The notes beneath the pieces are model-generated. The model had not been told where the DNA came from, did no database searches, and saw only the letters and a program-made list of their open reading frames with translations. Shown here in pieces: positions 16,153 through 25,272 of a stretch of 41,703 bases of DNA (position 1 is its first letter; each line of letters starts with the position of its first letter). Position numbers and translations under genes: made by a program. Source of the stretch: Streptomyces sp. Isolate_45 (lineage in GTDB: Bacteria; Actinomycetota; Actinomycetes; Streptomycetales; Streptomycetaceae); NCBI RefSeq assembly GCF_024721315.2, contig NZ_JANFAK020000072.1, positions 1 to 41,703 on the forward strand. Reading direction: 5' to 3'.

Positions 16153-16584
16153 ATGACCGCCGCCCCGTCCACCCCCGCCGACCTGTCCACCCGTACCGCC
16201 GCCGCCGTAGCCCTGCTCCGCGAGTCCCCGCAGACCCTGGACGGATTCCTCAAGCTCAACGAGATCTTCGAGTCCACGACCCTGGACGCGCACTCCCGCG
16301 AGACCGTGATCCTCACCGTCGCCGCGCGCAACCAGTGCCACCTGTGCGTCGACATGCACGAGGCGAAGCTCGCGGCCCTCGGCCCCGCCCCCGACCCCGA
16401 ACGCCTCGACGCGATCCGCCTGTTCACCCTCCAGGTGCTCGCCTCCTCCGGCGCGGTGAGCGAGGAGGAGCTGGCGGCCTTCCGGGCCCACGGCTACGAC
16501 CGCCGCAACGCCCTGGAGGTCGTCCTCGGCATCGGTACGTACACCGTCTCGACCCTCGCCAACCGCCTCACCGGCGCCGCGTAG
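16153..16584 (+). CDS. AhpD-like / carboxymuconolactone decarboxylase family protein
   Basis: 143 residues. The peroxidase-type motif is present: SRETVILTVAARNQCHLCVDMHE, with Cys62, Cys65 and His69 in the C-x-x-C-x3-H arrangement. AhpD-like proteins reduce peroxides or peroxiredoxin partners through this dithiol. The ATG at 16153 follows AGGAG with 5-base spacing. The divergent MarR gene and its operator imply induction by oxidative or electrophilic stress. No AhpC is nearby, so its electron path here is open. Confidence 0.9.
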   Translation: MTAAPSTPADLSTRTAAAVALLRESPQTLDGFLKLNEIFESTTLDAHSRETVILTVAARNQCHLCVDMHEAKLAALGPAPDPERLDAIRLFTLQVLASSGAVSEEELAAFRAHGYDRRNALEVVLGIGTYTVSTLANRLTGAA

Positions 16585-16650
16585 GGCAACCCCGACGCAG
16601 CCGGCGTCGTCCGGAGCGGAGGGATCAGGTCCGGACCAGAATGTGGGAAG

Positions 16651-16672
16651 ACGGGCGAAATTATCCGCCCGT
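16651..16672. promoter_or_regulatory. Hairpin between the ahpD-like and yfhO-like genes
   Basis: Arms ACGGGCG (16651-16657) and CGCCCGT (16666-16672) pair exactly around the AT-rich loop AAATTATC. It lies about 70 bases after the ahpD-like stop and about 70 before the next start. It could be a terminator or an operator; the AT-rich centre in such GC-rich DNA is notable. Confidence 0.4.
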
Positions 16673-16742
16673 TCACATAAGGTCGTGCCCTCCGCGGCCC
16701 TCGTACAGGCCGAACGCCTGATCACACGAGGGTCTTCCCCGC

Positions 16743-19412
16743 ATGAGCCACGCCTCGCTCACCCCTGCCCCGACGGACGTCGCGGCCGGTCGCCGCATAC
16801 CGGCACCGCCCCCGGCCAACCGGCGCGCGGCGCGGGCGGCGCCACCGATCGCGGCGCTGATGGCGATGGTCGCGTACTGCGCAGGGCTCGCCCTCCACGG
16901 CACCTTCCCCTTCGGGATCGTTCCGCGCGCGGACAACGACCTGCGCCACCAGTACGTCCCCTTCCACACCTACCTGTGGGACCTCCAACACGGCACCGCC
17001 CAGGGCGACCTGCTGTTCAACTGGCAGAGCGGCTACGGGGTCGGCTTCCTCGCGGACTTCGCCACCTATCTGGCGAATCCTTTCTCCTGGCTGACCGGCC
17101 TCTTCCCCCGCGACGAGGTCGAGTTCGCCGTCTTCCTGGTCAGCCTGCTCGCCATCGGGCTCGCCGCCGCCCTGATGACCGTCTTCCTCGGCCGGCTCCG
17201 CCCCGGCTCCCCCTGGCTCCGCGCCCAACTCGCCGTCGGCTACGCCGTCTGCGGCTGGAACGTCGCCGAAGGAGCCATCGTCCCCATGTGGACGTGGGGA
17301 CTGGTCGCGCTGCCGATGCTCGCACTCGTCACCGACTGGTGCCTGACCGGCCGTCGCCGGGTCCTCGGCACCTTCCTCATCGCCCTCTGCTGGAGCGCCA
17401 ACTTCTACACCGCCGCCATGGCCACCCTGGCCGCCGCGATCCTCCTGGCCCTGAGGCTGACCACCGCCGACGTCGACCGCCGCACCCGCGTCCGCGTCCT
17501 GGCACGAGCAGCCGGCACGACGGCCACCGGCCTGCTCCTCGCCGCCCCCGTCATCCTGGTGTGCGCCCTCGCCAACGCGCAGGCCCAGCCCACAGATCGG
17601 TACGTCGTCGGAGTGGGGACCGCGCCGCTCACCTACCTCGCGATGTTCCTGCCGGGCAGCCTGGCCAGCCCCACCGCGCCGAACGTGTTCGTCGGCGTCC
17701 TCGTCCTCCTACTGGTGCTCGCCCTGCCGTTCCAGTCCCGGGTCCCCGTCCGCGAGCGCGTCGCCTGGGCGCTCGTCATCGCCCTGACCGCCGTGTCCTT
17801 CGTCGTCACCCCCACCGCCAAGTTGTGGCAGGGCTTCGCGCTGCCGCACGGGGCACCCTTCCGGGAGGCGTTCGTCCTCAGCGGCTTCCTCGTGATGGCC
17901 GCATGGGTGTGCCTCGCCCGCATGCCCCGCCCCCGCGCCCTGCTCGGCGGCGCGGCGCTCCTCGCGCTGCTCGTCGCCCTCACCCACGACGCCCAGCCGG
18001 TCAGCGATCCGGCCCTGCGGGGCACCCTCGCCGGCGGCGTCGTGTTCACCGGACTGCTCCTGCTGTACGCGCGCGGTCTGCGGCGCCGCGCGCGGGCCGT
18101 CGTCGTGTCCCTCCTCGCCGCATCCGTCGTCGCCACGACCGCCTACTCCGTGTACGCCGTCACCACCCTGGAGGACCCGTCGCTGCGCGGCCCGTCCCGG
18201 CCCCAGACGATGACCACCGCGGGCCTCGACGCCCACGAGGCGCTGACCGGCCTGAGCCGGTGGCCCGACTTCCGGGCCGAGGCCGGCCCCGGGCTGTTCG
18301 TCACCAACAACGACGCGATGCTGCTCGGCGGCCAGGGCGGCTCCTACTACAGCAGCTACGTGAGCCGGGAGACCGCGAGCGGCCTCGCCGGGCTCGGCCT
18401 CGGCGAGGCGATGGGCGGCCGACACCTGTGGCCGGCCCGCGACCCGGTGCTGCACGCCCTGTTCGGCGTCGGAGCCACCCTCGACACGGACGCCCCCACC
18501 GGCCTGCGCCCCCGCACCATGCCCGCACCCCCACTGGTCACCGTACGACCGCCGGGAAGCGACCGGCCGTACGGCGCCCCCGCCGACTCGGTGTGGGCTC
18601 GAAGGCAGGCGGCGCTGGGCGCGCGCGTCTACACCGTGCCGGACCTCGCGCCCGCCGACCCGGGAGTCGTACGCACCGCCGCGGGCTGGCCGCTCACCCC
18701 CGCGGACGAGCCGGGCCGGGCCCACGCCCAGGCCCAGGGCCGGCCGGGTTGGGCCAACACGTTCACCGCGCGGTGCGCGCCCGGCGACCGCGCCTTCCTG
18801 TACGCCCCCGCCCTGCGCGCCGACGTGGCGGTCCGGGACGGAGTGTCCCAGGGGTTCTACGGAGATCCCCCCGTGAAACTGACCCCCCTCGAAGAGGTGG
18901 GCCGGGTGTCCGCCGACGGCCTGCTCACCTTCGACGTCCGCACCGGGCAGAAGGGCCAGGTGCTCCCCGCCGACGCGATCGGCTGCCTGGACGCCCCGGC
19001 CCTCGACGCCGCCGTGCGGCGGCTGCGGGACACCGGAGCCACGGCCGTCCGGGTGGACGGCCACTCGATCAGCGCCGACCTCCCGAAGGGCTCCACCGGT
19101 ACCGCCGTCGTCGCCACCACCGCGCCCCCGGGGTGGACCTGTTCCGCCGACGACGGCCCGGCCCGGCCCCCGGTCTCCCACCAGGGCCTCCTGGGCGTCC
19201 CGTTGGGCGAGGGCGCGGACCGCGTCGCGTGCGCCTACACGCCCCCCGGCCTGACGGCCGGCCTCATGGGCTCGGCGGCCGGCGCGCTCGTGGTGGCCGG
19301 CGTACTGCTTGCGCCCCTCCTGCGGCGGCTACGGTCACGCAGTCCCCGGCGGCCGGCCACGGGCGAGCCGCCGCGGGTTCCCGACGACCGGGTCGACGCC
19401 CGTCGCCGTTGA
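16743..19412 (+). CDS. YfhO family membrane protein
   Basis: 889 residues. After a short cytoplasmic leader the first membrane helix is followed by the extracytoplasmic acidic loop RADNDLRHQYVPFHTYLWD, typical of YfhO-type GT-C-like proteins (D..Q..PF). About a dozen hydrophobic segments run to about residue 475 (for example VGFLADFATYLANPFSW, FLIALCWSANFYTAAMATLA). A long extracytoplasmic domain follows, and one C-terminal helix (GLMGSAAGALVVAGVLLAPL) ends in a basic tail. YfhO proteins in Firmicutes are linked to glycosylation of lipoteichoic acid or lipid sugars; the target here is unknown. No glycosyltransferase partner is adjacent. Confidence 0.85.
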   Translation: MSHASLTPAPTDVAAGRRIPAPPPANRRAARAAPPIAALMAMVAYCAGLALHGTFPFGIVPRADNDLRHQYVPFHTYLWDLQHGTAQGDLLFNWQSGYGVGFLADFATYLANPFSWLTGLFPRDEVEFAVFLVSLLAIGLAAALMTVFLGRLRPGSPWLRAQLAVGYAVCGWNVAEGAIVPMWTWGLVALPMLALVTDWCLTGRRRVLGTFLIALCWSANFYTAAMATLAAAILLALRLTTADVDRRTRVRVLARAAGTTATGLLLAAPVILVCALANAQAQPTDRYVVGVGTAPLTYLAMFLPGSLASPTAPNVFVGVLVLLLVLALPFQSRVPVRERVAWALVIALTAVSFVVTPTAKLWQGFALPHGAPFREAFVLSGFLVMAAWVCLARMPRPRALLGGAALLALLVALTHDAQPVSDPALRGTLAGGVVFTGLLLLYARGLRRRARAVVVSLLAASVVATTAYSVYAVTTLEDPSLRGPSRPQTMTTAGLDAHEALTGLSRWPDFRAEAGPGLFVTNNDAMLLGGQGGSYYSSYVSRETASGLAGLGLGEAMGGRHLWPARDPVLHALFGVGATLDTDAPTGLRPRTMPAPPLVTVRPPGSDRPYGAPADSVWARRQAALGARVYTVPDLAPADPGVVRTAAGWPLTPADEPGRAHAQAQGRPGWANTFTARCAPGDRAFLYAPALRADVAVRDGVSQGFYGDPPVKLTPLEEVGRVSADGLLTFDVRTGQKGQVLPADAIGCLDAPALDAAVRRLRDTGATAVRVDGHSISADLPKGSTGTAVVATTAPPGWTCSADDGPARPPVSHQGLLGVPLGEGADRVACAYTPPGLTAGLMGSAAGALVVAGVLLAPLLRRLRSRSPRRPATGEPPRVPDDRVDARRR

Positions 19413-19454
19413 GAACCGTCCGCCGCACCCGGGAGCCGGTGGGCAGCGGTCGTC

Positions 19455-20099
19455 TCAGGGACAGGACTCGCCGGTCTTGACGACGGTGAAGGCCACCGGC
19501 TGTCCGGTCAGCGCGGCACCCGCGGCCGGGTTCTGGGTACACACCTTCCAGTTCGACTCCTGGAGGACCATGCGGTCCTGCGACGAGGCGTCCTTGACGG
19601 TGATCGACGCGTTCGTCGGCAGCGCGGTGCGGGCGGCCTTCATCCCCTTGCCGACGAAGTCGGGCATGGTGTCGCCGGCCGGCTTCGGGGCGGGTGCGTC
19701 GGTGGTCGGGCAGGTCTCCTCAAGCTTGACCGCGCCGAAGTCGATGGTGGTCGAGGTGTCGACGTTCGCACCGGCGGCCGGGGTCTGCCCGCACACCTTC
19801 CAGTTGCGGTCGAGGGCCTGGAGCCGCTGTTGGCCGAGGCTGTCATGGGACTTCAGGAGGACGAACCCGGCGGCCTGGGCCTCGTCCTGGGCGGTCTGGA
19901 GGCCCTTGCCGACGAAGTCGGGGAGCGTCGCGGTCCTGGCGCCGCCGGTGGGCGCCTTGGACGGTGGGGCCCCGGCCGCGGAGGAGGTGGTCGGGGAGGC
20001 GGCGGGCGTGTCGGGCTTGCCGTCCGCGGCCTGGGGGTTGCAGGCGGTGAGCGCGAGGAGGCCGGCGGCGGCGAGCAAGGTGACGTGGTGTGTGCGCAT
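19455..20099 (-). CDS. Lipoprotein with two PASTA domains
   Basis: 214 residues. The signal MRTHHVTLLAAAGLLALTAC has a lipobox (LTAC, Cys20), so it is lipid-anchored outside the membrane. A Pro/Ser/Thr-rich linker precedes two PASTA units beginning TLPDFVGKGLQTAQ and TMPDFVGKGMKAAR and ending in WKVCGQTPAAGA and WKVCTQNPAAGA. Each carries Cys pairs that could form disulfides. PASTA domains bind peptidoglycan fragments in Ser/Thr kinases and PBPs. A free-standing lipoprotein could sense or hold cell wall. Divergent from the DUF4394 gene. Confidence 0.88.
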   Translation of the reverse strand: MRTHHVTLLAAAGLLALTACNPQAADGKPDTPAASPTTSSAAGAPPSKAPTGGARTATLPDFVGKGLQTAQDEAQAAGFVLLKSHDSLGQQRLQALDRNWKVCGQTPAAGANVDTSTTIDFGAVKLEETCPTTDAPAPKPAGDTMPDFVGKGMKAARTALPTNASITVKDASSQDRMVLQESNWKVCTQNPAAGAALTGQPVAFTVVKTGESCP

Positions 20100-20283
20100 C
20101 GCGCCATGATCACGGCGGATGCGCCGGTTCGTGGGGCAAGTGACCGTTCTGTGACGCACGGAAGCCGCGCACCGCGCAGGAGGGTGACGAGGAACGGCCG
20201 CACCCGACCATCCGTACGGCCATTGGGGCGGTGTTCGCGACTTCGACCCATCCGAGGCGCCCCGGACTTCGAAACCGGGGCGA

Positions 20284-20302
20284 GCCCGCGATTCCCGCGG
20301 GC
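20284..20302. promoter_or_regulatory. Hairpin in the DUF4394 gene leader
   Basis: GCCCGCG (20284-20290) and CGCGGGC (20296-20302) pair around ATTCC, 34 bases before the DUF4394 start. It lies in the 237-base divergent spacer with the PASTA lipoprotein gene. Position suggests a 5' leader structure or operator; there is no further evidence. Confidence 0.35.
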
Positions 20303-20336
20303 GGGATCGACCGACCCTCACTCCTCGGGGAGCACC

Positions 20337-21215
20337 ATGCGTACGCGCAAGACCATCACCGCCCTCTCCATCGCCGTGGCCGCGGCCCTGTCCGCGCCCG
20401 TCCTGGCGTCCGCGGACGGCGGAGGCCACGCCATGGACCACATGGACCGTACGGACCGCAAGGCGCTGACCGCCGTGGGCCTGACCGCGAACCAGCGCCT
20501 GGTCGAGTTCACCGTCGACCGGCCCGGCAGGAGCACCTCGATCGGCAGGGTGACCGGCCTGGCCGGCGACACCAAGCTCGTCGGGATCGACTTCCGGGTG
20601 CAGAACGAGAAGCTCTACGGCGTCGGGGACAGGGGCGGCATCTACACCCTGAACACCGGCAACGCCAAGGCCACGAAGGTGTCCCAGCTCACCGTCGGGC
20701 TCTCCGGCCGGCAGTTCGGCGTGGACTTCAACCCGGCGGCCAACCGGCTCCGCGTCATCAGCGACACCGGGCAGAACCTGCGCCACAACCTCGACGACGC
20801 CGCGGCCCCGCTCGGCACCACGGTCGACGGCACGCTCACCAACCCGACCACCCCGCCGTCCACGGCGACGGGCGTCACCGGCGCCGCGTACACCAACAAC
20901 GACCTGAACACGGCGACCGCGACCACCCTCTTCGACATCGACACCAAGGCCGACCGGGTCTCCCTCCAGTCGCCCGCCAACGCCGGCACCCTCGCCCCGA
21001 CCGGGAACCTCGGCGTCGCCGCCGGACCGGACGCCGGCTTCGACATCTACTTCTCGTCCAAGCACGGCACCAACCAGGGCTTCGCGGCGCTCAACACCGG
21101 CGGAGCCTTCCGCCTGTACGGGGTCGACGTGCTGACCGGTGCCGCCCGCGACATGGGCGCGTTCCCCAAGCAGCAGCAGGTCACCGACCTCGCCCTGCCG
21201 CTGGACCAGGGCTGA
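20337..21215 (+). CDS. Exported DUF4394 protein
   Basis: 292 residues with a Sec-type signal (MRTRKTITALSIAVAAALSA PVLASA, cleavage after ASA). The mature part is DUF4394: ALTAVGLTANQRLVEFTVDR, LVGIDFRVQNEKLYGVGDRG, FGVDFNPAANRLRVISDTGQ NLRHN and AAYTNNDLN. The repeated beta pattern is propeller-like. The ATG at 20337 follows GGGGAG with 5-base spacing. DUF4394 proteins are secreted and uncharacterised. A strong hairpin ends the gene. Confidence 0.9.
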   Translation: MRTRKTITALSIAVAAALSAPVLASADGGGHAMDHMDRTDRKALTAVGLTANQRLVEFTVDRPGRSTSIGRVTGLAGDTKLVGIDFRVQNEKLYGVGDRGGIYTLNTGNAKATKVSQLTVGLSGRQFGVDFNPAANRLRVISDTGQNLRHNLDDAAAPLGTTVDGTLTNPTTPPSTATGVTGAAYTNNDLNTATATTLFDIDTKADRVSLQSPANAGTLAPTGNLGVAAGPDAGFDIYFSSKHGTNQGFAALNTGGAFRLYGVDVLTGAARDMGAFPKQQQVTDLALPLDQG

Positions 21216-21224
21216 CGTAGCCGT

Positions 21225-21264
21225 GCGGTGGGCCGCCCGACGCACCGACGCACCGGCCCACCGC
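21225..21264. terminator. Bidirectional terminator hairpin
   Basis: Arms GCGGTGGGCC (21225-21234) and GGCCCACCGC (21255-21264) are exact complements, 10 bp, around a 20-base loop. It starts 9 bases after the DUF4394 stop and lies 27 bases beyond the converging molybdoenzyme stop at 21292. It therefore can serve both transcripts. Confidence 0.75.
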
Positions 21265-21291
21265 CCCACCGCCCCCTGCCCGTGCCCCCGC

Positions 21292-23391
21292 TCAGGTGCC
21301 GGCGTGCAGCGCGGTCAGTACGCGGTCGGGTGTCAGGGGCAGTTCGCGCAGGCGGTGTCCCGTGGCGTGGGCGAAGGCGTTGCCGAGGGCGGCGGCCGTT
21401 CCGACGATGCCGATCTCGCCGATCCCCTTGCTGCCCATCGGGTTGAGGTGCTTGTCGTGTTCGTCGATCCAGTGCGCCTCGATGTCCGGCACGTCCGCGT
21501 GTACGGGCACGTGGTAGGCGGCCAGGTCGCTCTCGACGAAGTCGCCGAACGCCGCGTCCACGGTGCTGTGTTCCGTGAGCGCCATCCCGATCCCCATGAT
21601 CATCGCCCCCTTGAACTGTGAGCGCGCGGTCCGCGGGTTGAGGATGTGGCCGGCGGCGAAGACGCCGAGCAGGCGCCCGACGCGTACCTCTCCGGTCACC
21701 GTGTCCACCCGCACCTCGGCGAAGTGCGCGCCGAAGGCGTGCCGGGCGTAGGGGGACTTCTGCTTGGCCGATTGCGTGGTGTCCGCCGACGCGGACAGAC
21801 CCTCGGCCGGCAGCGGCCCGTGGTGGCGTTCCAGGCGCGCGCCCAATGCGACGCAGGCGTCGTGGACGGCCCATCCCCAGGACCCCGTACCGGAGGAGCC
21901 GCCGGCGAGCGACGCGGCGGGCAGGCCGGTGTGTCCGATGGCGACGGACACGCTGTCGACGGGAACCCGCAGGGCGTCGGCCGCCACCTGTGCCAGGACG
22001 GTACGCGCCCCGGTACCGATGTCCGTCGCGTTGATCTCGACGAGGTAGCCGCCGTCGGGGCGGGCGTGCGCGCGGGCGGTGGAAGGGGCGATCAGCACGG
22101 GATACGTGGCGGCGGCCACTCCGGTACCGACGAGGTACGGGCCCTCGCGGAGCGGGGTGCGACGGCCCGCCCAGCCGAACCGTTCGGCACCCTCGCGCAG
22201 GCACTCCACGAGGTGGCGGCTGCTGAAGGGGCGGCCGCTGTCGGGTTCGGTCGGGGGTTCGTTGCGCACCCGCAGCTCGATCGGGTCCATGCCGAGGGCG
22301 TCCGCGAGTTCGTCCATCGCCGATTCCAGCGCGTACATGCCGGGGGCCTCCCCGGGCGCGCGCATCCACGACGGTGTCGGCACGTCCAGCGCGACGGCGC
22401 GGTGCGTGGTCCGCACGTCCGGTACGGCGTACATGACGCGGGCGGGCACGGCGGCCTGTTCGACGAACTCCCGGACGCGGGAGGTGTGCGTGGTGATCTC
22501 GTGGGTGAGGGCGGTGAGGGTCCCGTCGGCGTCGGCGCCCAACCGGATCCGGTGCAGGGTGGGCGCGCGGTGTCCCACCGTCGCGGGCAGGTGGGCGCGG
22601 GGGAGCGACAGTTTGACGGGCCGGTCGTAGTGGCGCGCGGCCATCGCGGCCAGGACCACGTGGGGCCGCGGGGTCCCCTTGGAACCGAAGCCGCCGCCCA
22701 CGTGCTCGGAGACGACGGTCACCTCGTCCTCGGCGAGCTCGAACAGGGAGACCAGCGCGGCGCGGACGGCGCCCGCCCCCTGGCTGGAGTCGTGCACGGT
22801 CAGGTGGTGCCCGTCGGAGTCCCACACGGCGGTGGCGGCGTGCGGCTCCATGGGGTGGTTGTGCAGCGGCGCCACCGCGTAGGCGCAGTCGACCCGTACG
22901 GCGGCGGCGGACAGCGCCGAGTCCGGGTCGCCCTGCTCCCGGTGGGCGGGATGGCCGCCGTTGGCCTCCTGCGGGGTGTAGGCGTCGGGGTGGTCGACGC
23001 CGAGGACGACGTCGTGCGGCTCGCTCGCGTAGTCGACCCGCACCCGCGACGCGGCGCCCCGCGCGGCCTCCAGGCTGTCCGCGACGACGAGGGCCACGTA
23101 CCAGCCGCGATGGGGGACTCGGGTGTCCTGCAGCAGTTGCAGCGTGGGATCGTCGGAGGGGCCCAGGCGCGGTGCGTCGAACGGCGTCAGCACACCGATG
23201 ACGCCGGGCAGCGCGGCGGCCGCCGTGGCGTCGACGGCGGTGACGTGCCCGCGGGCGACCGTCGCGGGGACCGGCCAGGCGTAGGCGCAGCCGGGCGGGG
23301 TGTGCTCGGCGGCGTAGCGGGCGGCTCCGGTGACCTTTTCGCGCCCCTCCCGCCGGGGCGTGGGGCTGCCGAGGGCGTTGGTGGAGCGCAT
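21292..23391 (-). CDS. paoC: Molybdenum hydroxylase large (molybdopterin-binding) subunit, PaoC-like
   Basis: 699 residues. An xanthine-dehydrogenase family large subunit: DGREKVTG-type opening (RREGREKVTGAARYAAEH), HVGGGFGSKGTP in the molybdopterin site, and GSKGIGEIGIVG near the C-terminus with the catalytic Glu of the GxGE motif. The length fits the PaoC/YagR branch of aldehyde oxidoreductases. Start 23391 has AGGAA 6 bases upstream; an in-frame ATG at 23427 with GAGG is the alternative. It is the last gene of the three-subunit operon (small, medium, large). The reaction is hydroxylation of an aldehyde or N-heterocycle; the exact substrate is not readable. Confidence 0.92.
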   Translation of the reverse strand: MRSTNALGSPTPRREGREKVTGAARYAAEHTPPGCAYAWPVPATVARGHVTAVDATAAAALPGVIGVLTPFDAPRLGPSDDPTLQLLQDTRVPHRGWYVALVVADSLEAARGAASRVRVDYASEPHDVVLGVDHPDAYTPQEANGGHPAHREQGDPDSALSAAAVRVDCAYAVAPLHNHPMEPHAATAVWDSDGHHLTVHDSSQGAGAVRAALVSLFELAEDEVTVVSEHVGGGFGSKGTPRPHVVLAAMAARHYDRPVKLSLPRAHLPATVGHRAPTLHRIRLGADADGTLTALTHEITTHTSRVREFVEQAAVPARVMYAVPDVRTTHRAVALDVPTPSWMRAPGEAPGMYALESAMDELADALGMDPIELRVRNEPPTEPDSGRPFSSRHLVECLREGAERFGWAGRRTPLREGPYLVGTGVAAATYPVLIAPSTARAHARPDGGYLVEINATDIGTGARTVLAQVAADALRVPVDSVSVAIGHTGLPAASLAGGSSGTGSWGWAVHDACVALGARLERHHGPLPAEGLSASADTTQSAKQKSPYARHAFGAHFAEVRVDTVTGEVRVGRLLGVFAAGHILNPRTARSQFKGAMIMGIGMALTEHSTVDAAFGDFVESDLAAYHVPVHADVPDIEAHWIDEHDKHLNPMGSKGIGEIGIVGTAAALGNAFAHATGHRLRELPLTPDRVLTALHAGT

Positions 23392-23465
23392 GACGGCTTC
23401 CTCTCTGATCGGTGCGGACACGGCCATGTCGGCCTCGTCGGCCTCGTGGTACTCCCCGCGGTGGC

Positions 23466-24491
23466 CTACGCGGTGGGCCGCTCCGCGGGCGGCGGTCCGC
23501 CGGCCGCGCGGACGAGGCGGGCGAGCGCGTCGCGGGCGAGGCCGCGCGCCAGCTCGACCTTGAACGCGTTGTCGCGCAGCGGCCGGGCCTGAGACAGCTC
23601 GGCGTCCACGGCCCGGAGTACGGCCTCCTCGGTGGGCCGGGCGCCCGCCAGCAGCTCCTCGGCGCGAGTGGCGCGCCAGGGCCGGTGGGCGAGCCCGCCG
23701 AACGCGAGGGCGAGCCGCCGCACGCGTCCGTCGTCGGCGAGGTCCAGTACCGCGGCGACCGAGGCGAGGGCGAAGGCGTACGAAGCCCGGTCGCGGGCCT
23801 TGCGGTAGAGCGACACCGCGCCGGGGCCCGCCGGGGGAAGCACCACGGCGGTGACGATCTCCCCGGGGCGGATGACGGTGTCCTGCTCGGGGTGGTCCCC
23901 GGGCAACCGGTGGAACGCGGTCGCGGCGACGCTCCGGGTACCCTCCGCGCCCCCGTACAGCTCGATCCCCGCGTCCAGCGCGGCGAGGGCCACGGCCATG
24001 TCGGAGGGGTGCGTGGCGACGCAGTGCTCGGAGTGGCCGAGCACGGCGAGGTCGCGGTGGACGCCGTCGCGGGCGCCGCAGCCGGTGCCGGGCTCGCGCT
24101 TGTTGCACGGCTTGGACACGTCCTGGAAGTACGGGCAGCGGGTGCGCTGGAGCAGGTTCCCGCCGGTGGTGGCCACGTTGCGCAGCTGCCCGGACGCACC
24201 CGCGAGCAGGGCCTGGGACAGCGCCGGGTACCGGGACCGTACGAGGGGGTGCGCGGCCAGGTCGCTGTTGGGCACGCCGGCTCCGATGCGCAGGCCCCCC
24301 TCCGGCAGCTCCTCGATCCCGCGCAGCGGCAGCCGGGTGATGTCGATGAGGGTGGTCGGCGCCTCGACCCCGTGTTTCATCAGGTCGACGAGGTTGGTGC
24401 CGCCCCCGAGGTAGCGGGCGCCCGGGTGACCGGCGTGCGCGTCCACGGCCTCCCGCAGGCTGGTGGCCCGTACGTAGGCGAAGGGCTTCAC
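23466..24491 (-). CDS. paoB: Molybdenum hydroxylase FAD/[4Fe-4S] subunit, PaoB-like
   Basis: 341 residues. FAD-binding signatures YLGGGTNLVDLMKHGVEAP and ATTGGNLLQRTRC are present. Right after the second lies CPYFQDVSKPCNKREPGTGC; together Cys119, 129, 138 and 157 match the extra [4Fe-4S] insertion that defines the PaoB type and is missing from ordinary xanthine dehydrogenase medium subunits. The GTG start overlaps the stop of the iron-sulfur subunit (24488-24491), giving translational coupling. It passes electrons from the [2Fe-2S] clusters to FAD and then to an acceptor. Confidence 0.92.
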   Translation of the reverse strand: MKPFAYVRATSLREAVDAHAGHPGARYLGGGTNLVDLMKHGVEAPTTLIDITRLPLRGIEELPEGGLRIGAGVPNSDLAAHPLVRSRYPALSQALLAGASGQLRNVATTGGNLLQRTRCPYFQDVSKPCNKREPGTGCGARDGVHRDLAVLGHSEHCVATHPSDMAVALAALDAGIELYGGAEGTRSVAATAFHRLPGDHPEQDTVIRPGEIVTAVVLPPAGPGAVSLYRKARDRASYAFALASVAAVLDLADDGRVRRLALAFGGLAHRPWRATRAEELLAGARPTEEAVLRAVDAELSQARPLRDNAFKVELARGLARDALARLVRAAGGPPPAERPTA

Positions 24492-25183
24492 GCGATCACG
24501 TCCGGGGCGCCGGTGGCCGCCGGAGCGGGCCGGGCGCCGGCGTCGGCACCCTCCTCGGCCGCGGCGACGGCGGCCACCGCTTCGACGATCCCGTTGTAGG
24601 CGCCGCAGCGGCAGAGGTTCCCGCTGAGCCGCTCGCGGATCTCCTCGGCGGACAGCGCGACGGGGCCCGGCGGCCGCGCCGCGCCCGTGACGTGGGAGGG
24701 ATGTCCGGCGGCGGCCTCCGCGAGGACACCGACGGCGGAGCACAGCTGGCCGGGCGTGCAGTAGCCGCACTGGTAGGCGTCGTGCGCGAGGAACGCCTCC
24801 TGGAGCGGGTGCGGTGTTCCGTCGGCGTCGGCGAGCCCCTCGACGGTGGTGACCTCGGAGCCGTCCTGCGCCACGGCCAACAGCAGGCAGCTGTTCGCGC
24901 GCCGGCCGTCCACGAGGACGGTGCAGGCGCCGCACTGGCCGTGGTCGCAGCCCTTTTTGGTACCCGTCAGATCCAGCGATTCGCGCAGGGCGTCGAGGAG
25001 GGTGACGCGGTGGTCCAGATCTAGCACGCGGTCCGTGCCGTTGACCCGCAGCACGACGCGCGAGCGCCCTCCGCCGCCCTCCGGGGCGCCGGACGGTCGG
25101 GCACCCGGATCGAGTCCGGTGTCGCGCTCGGCGTCGTGTCCGGCGTCGGTGCGGTGCAGGGGAGGGGTTCCGCTCGCAGCCAC
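24488..25183 (-). CDS. paoA: Molybdenum hydroxylase [2Fe-2S] subunit, PaoA-like
   Basis: 231 residues. Plant-type cluster ligands KGCDHGQCGACTVLVDG (Cys79, 84, 87) with Cys99, and the second cluster CGYC (139, 142) with CRC (191, 193). E. coli PaoA carries a Tat signal; here the N-terminal 40 residues are Gly/Asp-rich with no RR motif or hydrophobic stretch, so the enzyme is probably cytoplasmic. GTG start 25183 has AAGGA 5 bases upstream. It is the first gene of the operon. No XdhC-like maturation factor lies inside the window. Confidence 0.92.
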   Translation of the reverse strand: MAASGTPPLHRTDAGHDAERDTGLDPGARPSGAPEGGGGRSRVVLRVNGTDRVLDLDHRVTLLDALRESLDLTGTKKGCDHGQCGACTVLVDGRRANSCLLLAVAQDGSEVTTVEGLADADGTPHPLQEAFLAHDAYQCGYCTPGQLCSAVGVLAEAAAGHPSHVTGAARPPGPVALSAEEIRERLSGNLCRCGAYNGIVEAVAAVAAAEEGADAGARPAPAATGAPDVIA

Positions 25184-25272
25184 GGCTGTCCTTCATGTCC
25201 GGTACGGGTGGGTATGACTGTCGACTGCCCAGCCTCGGGCATCCCACGCGCTCCGGCGTCCTGGGCGCGCCG

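Noticed and set aside
21047..24199. A 1050-codon open frame on the minus strand across the molybdoenzyme genes
   Set aside because: It is Arg/Pro/Ala-rich with no domain and shadows the real paoC and paoB frames; long spurious frames are normal at this GC content.
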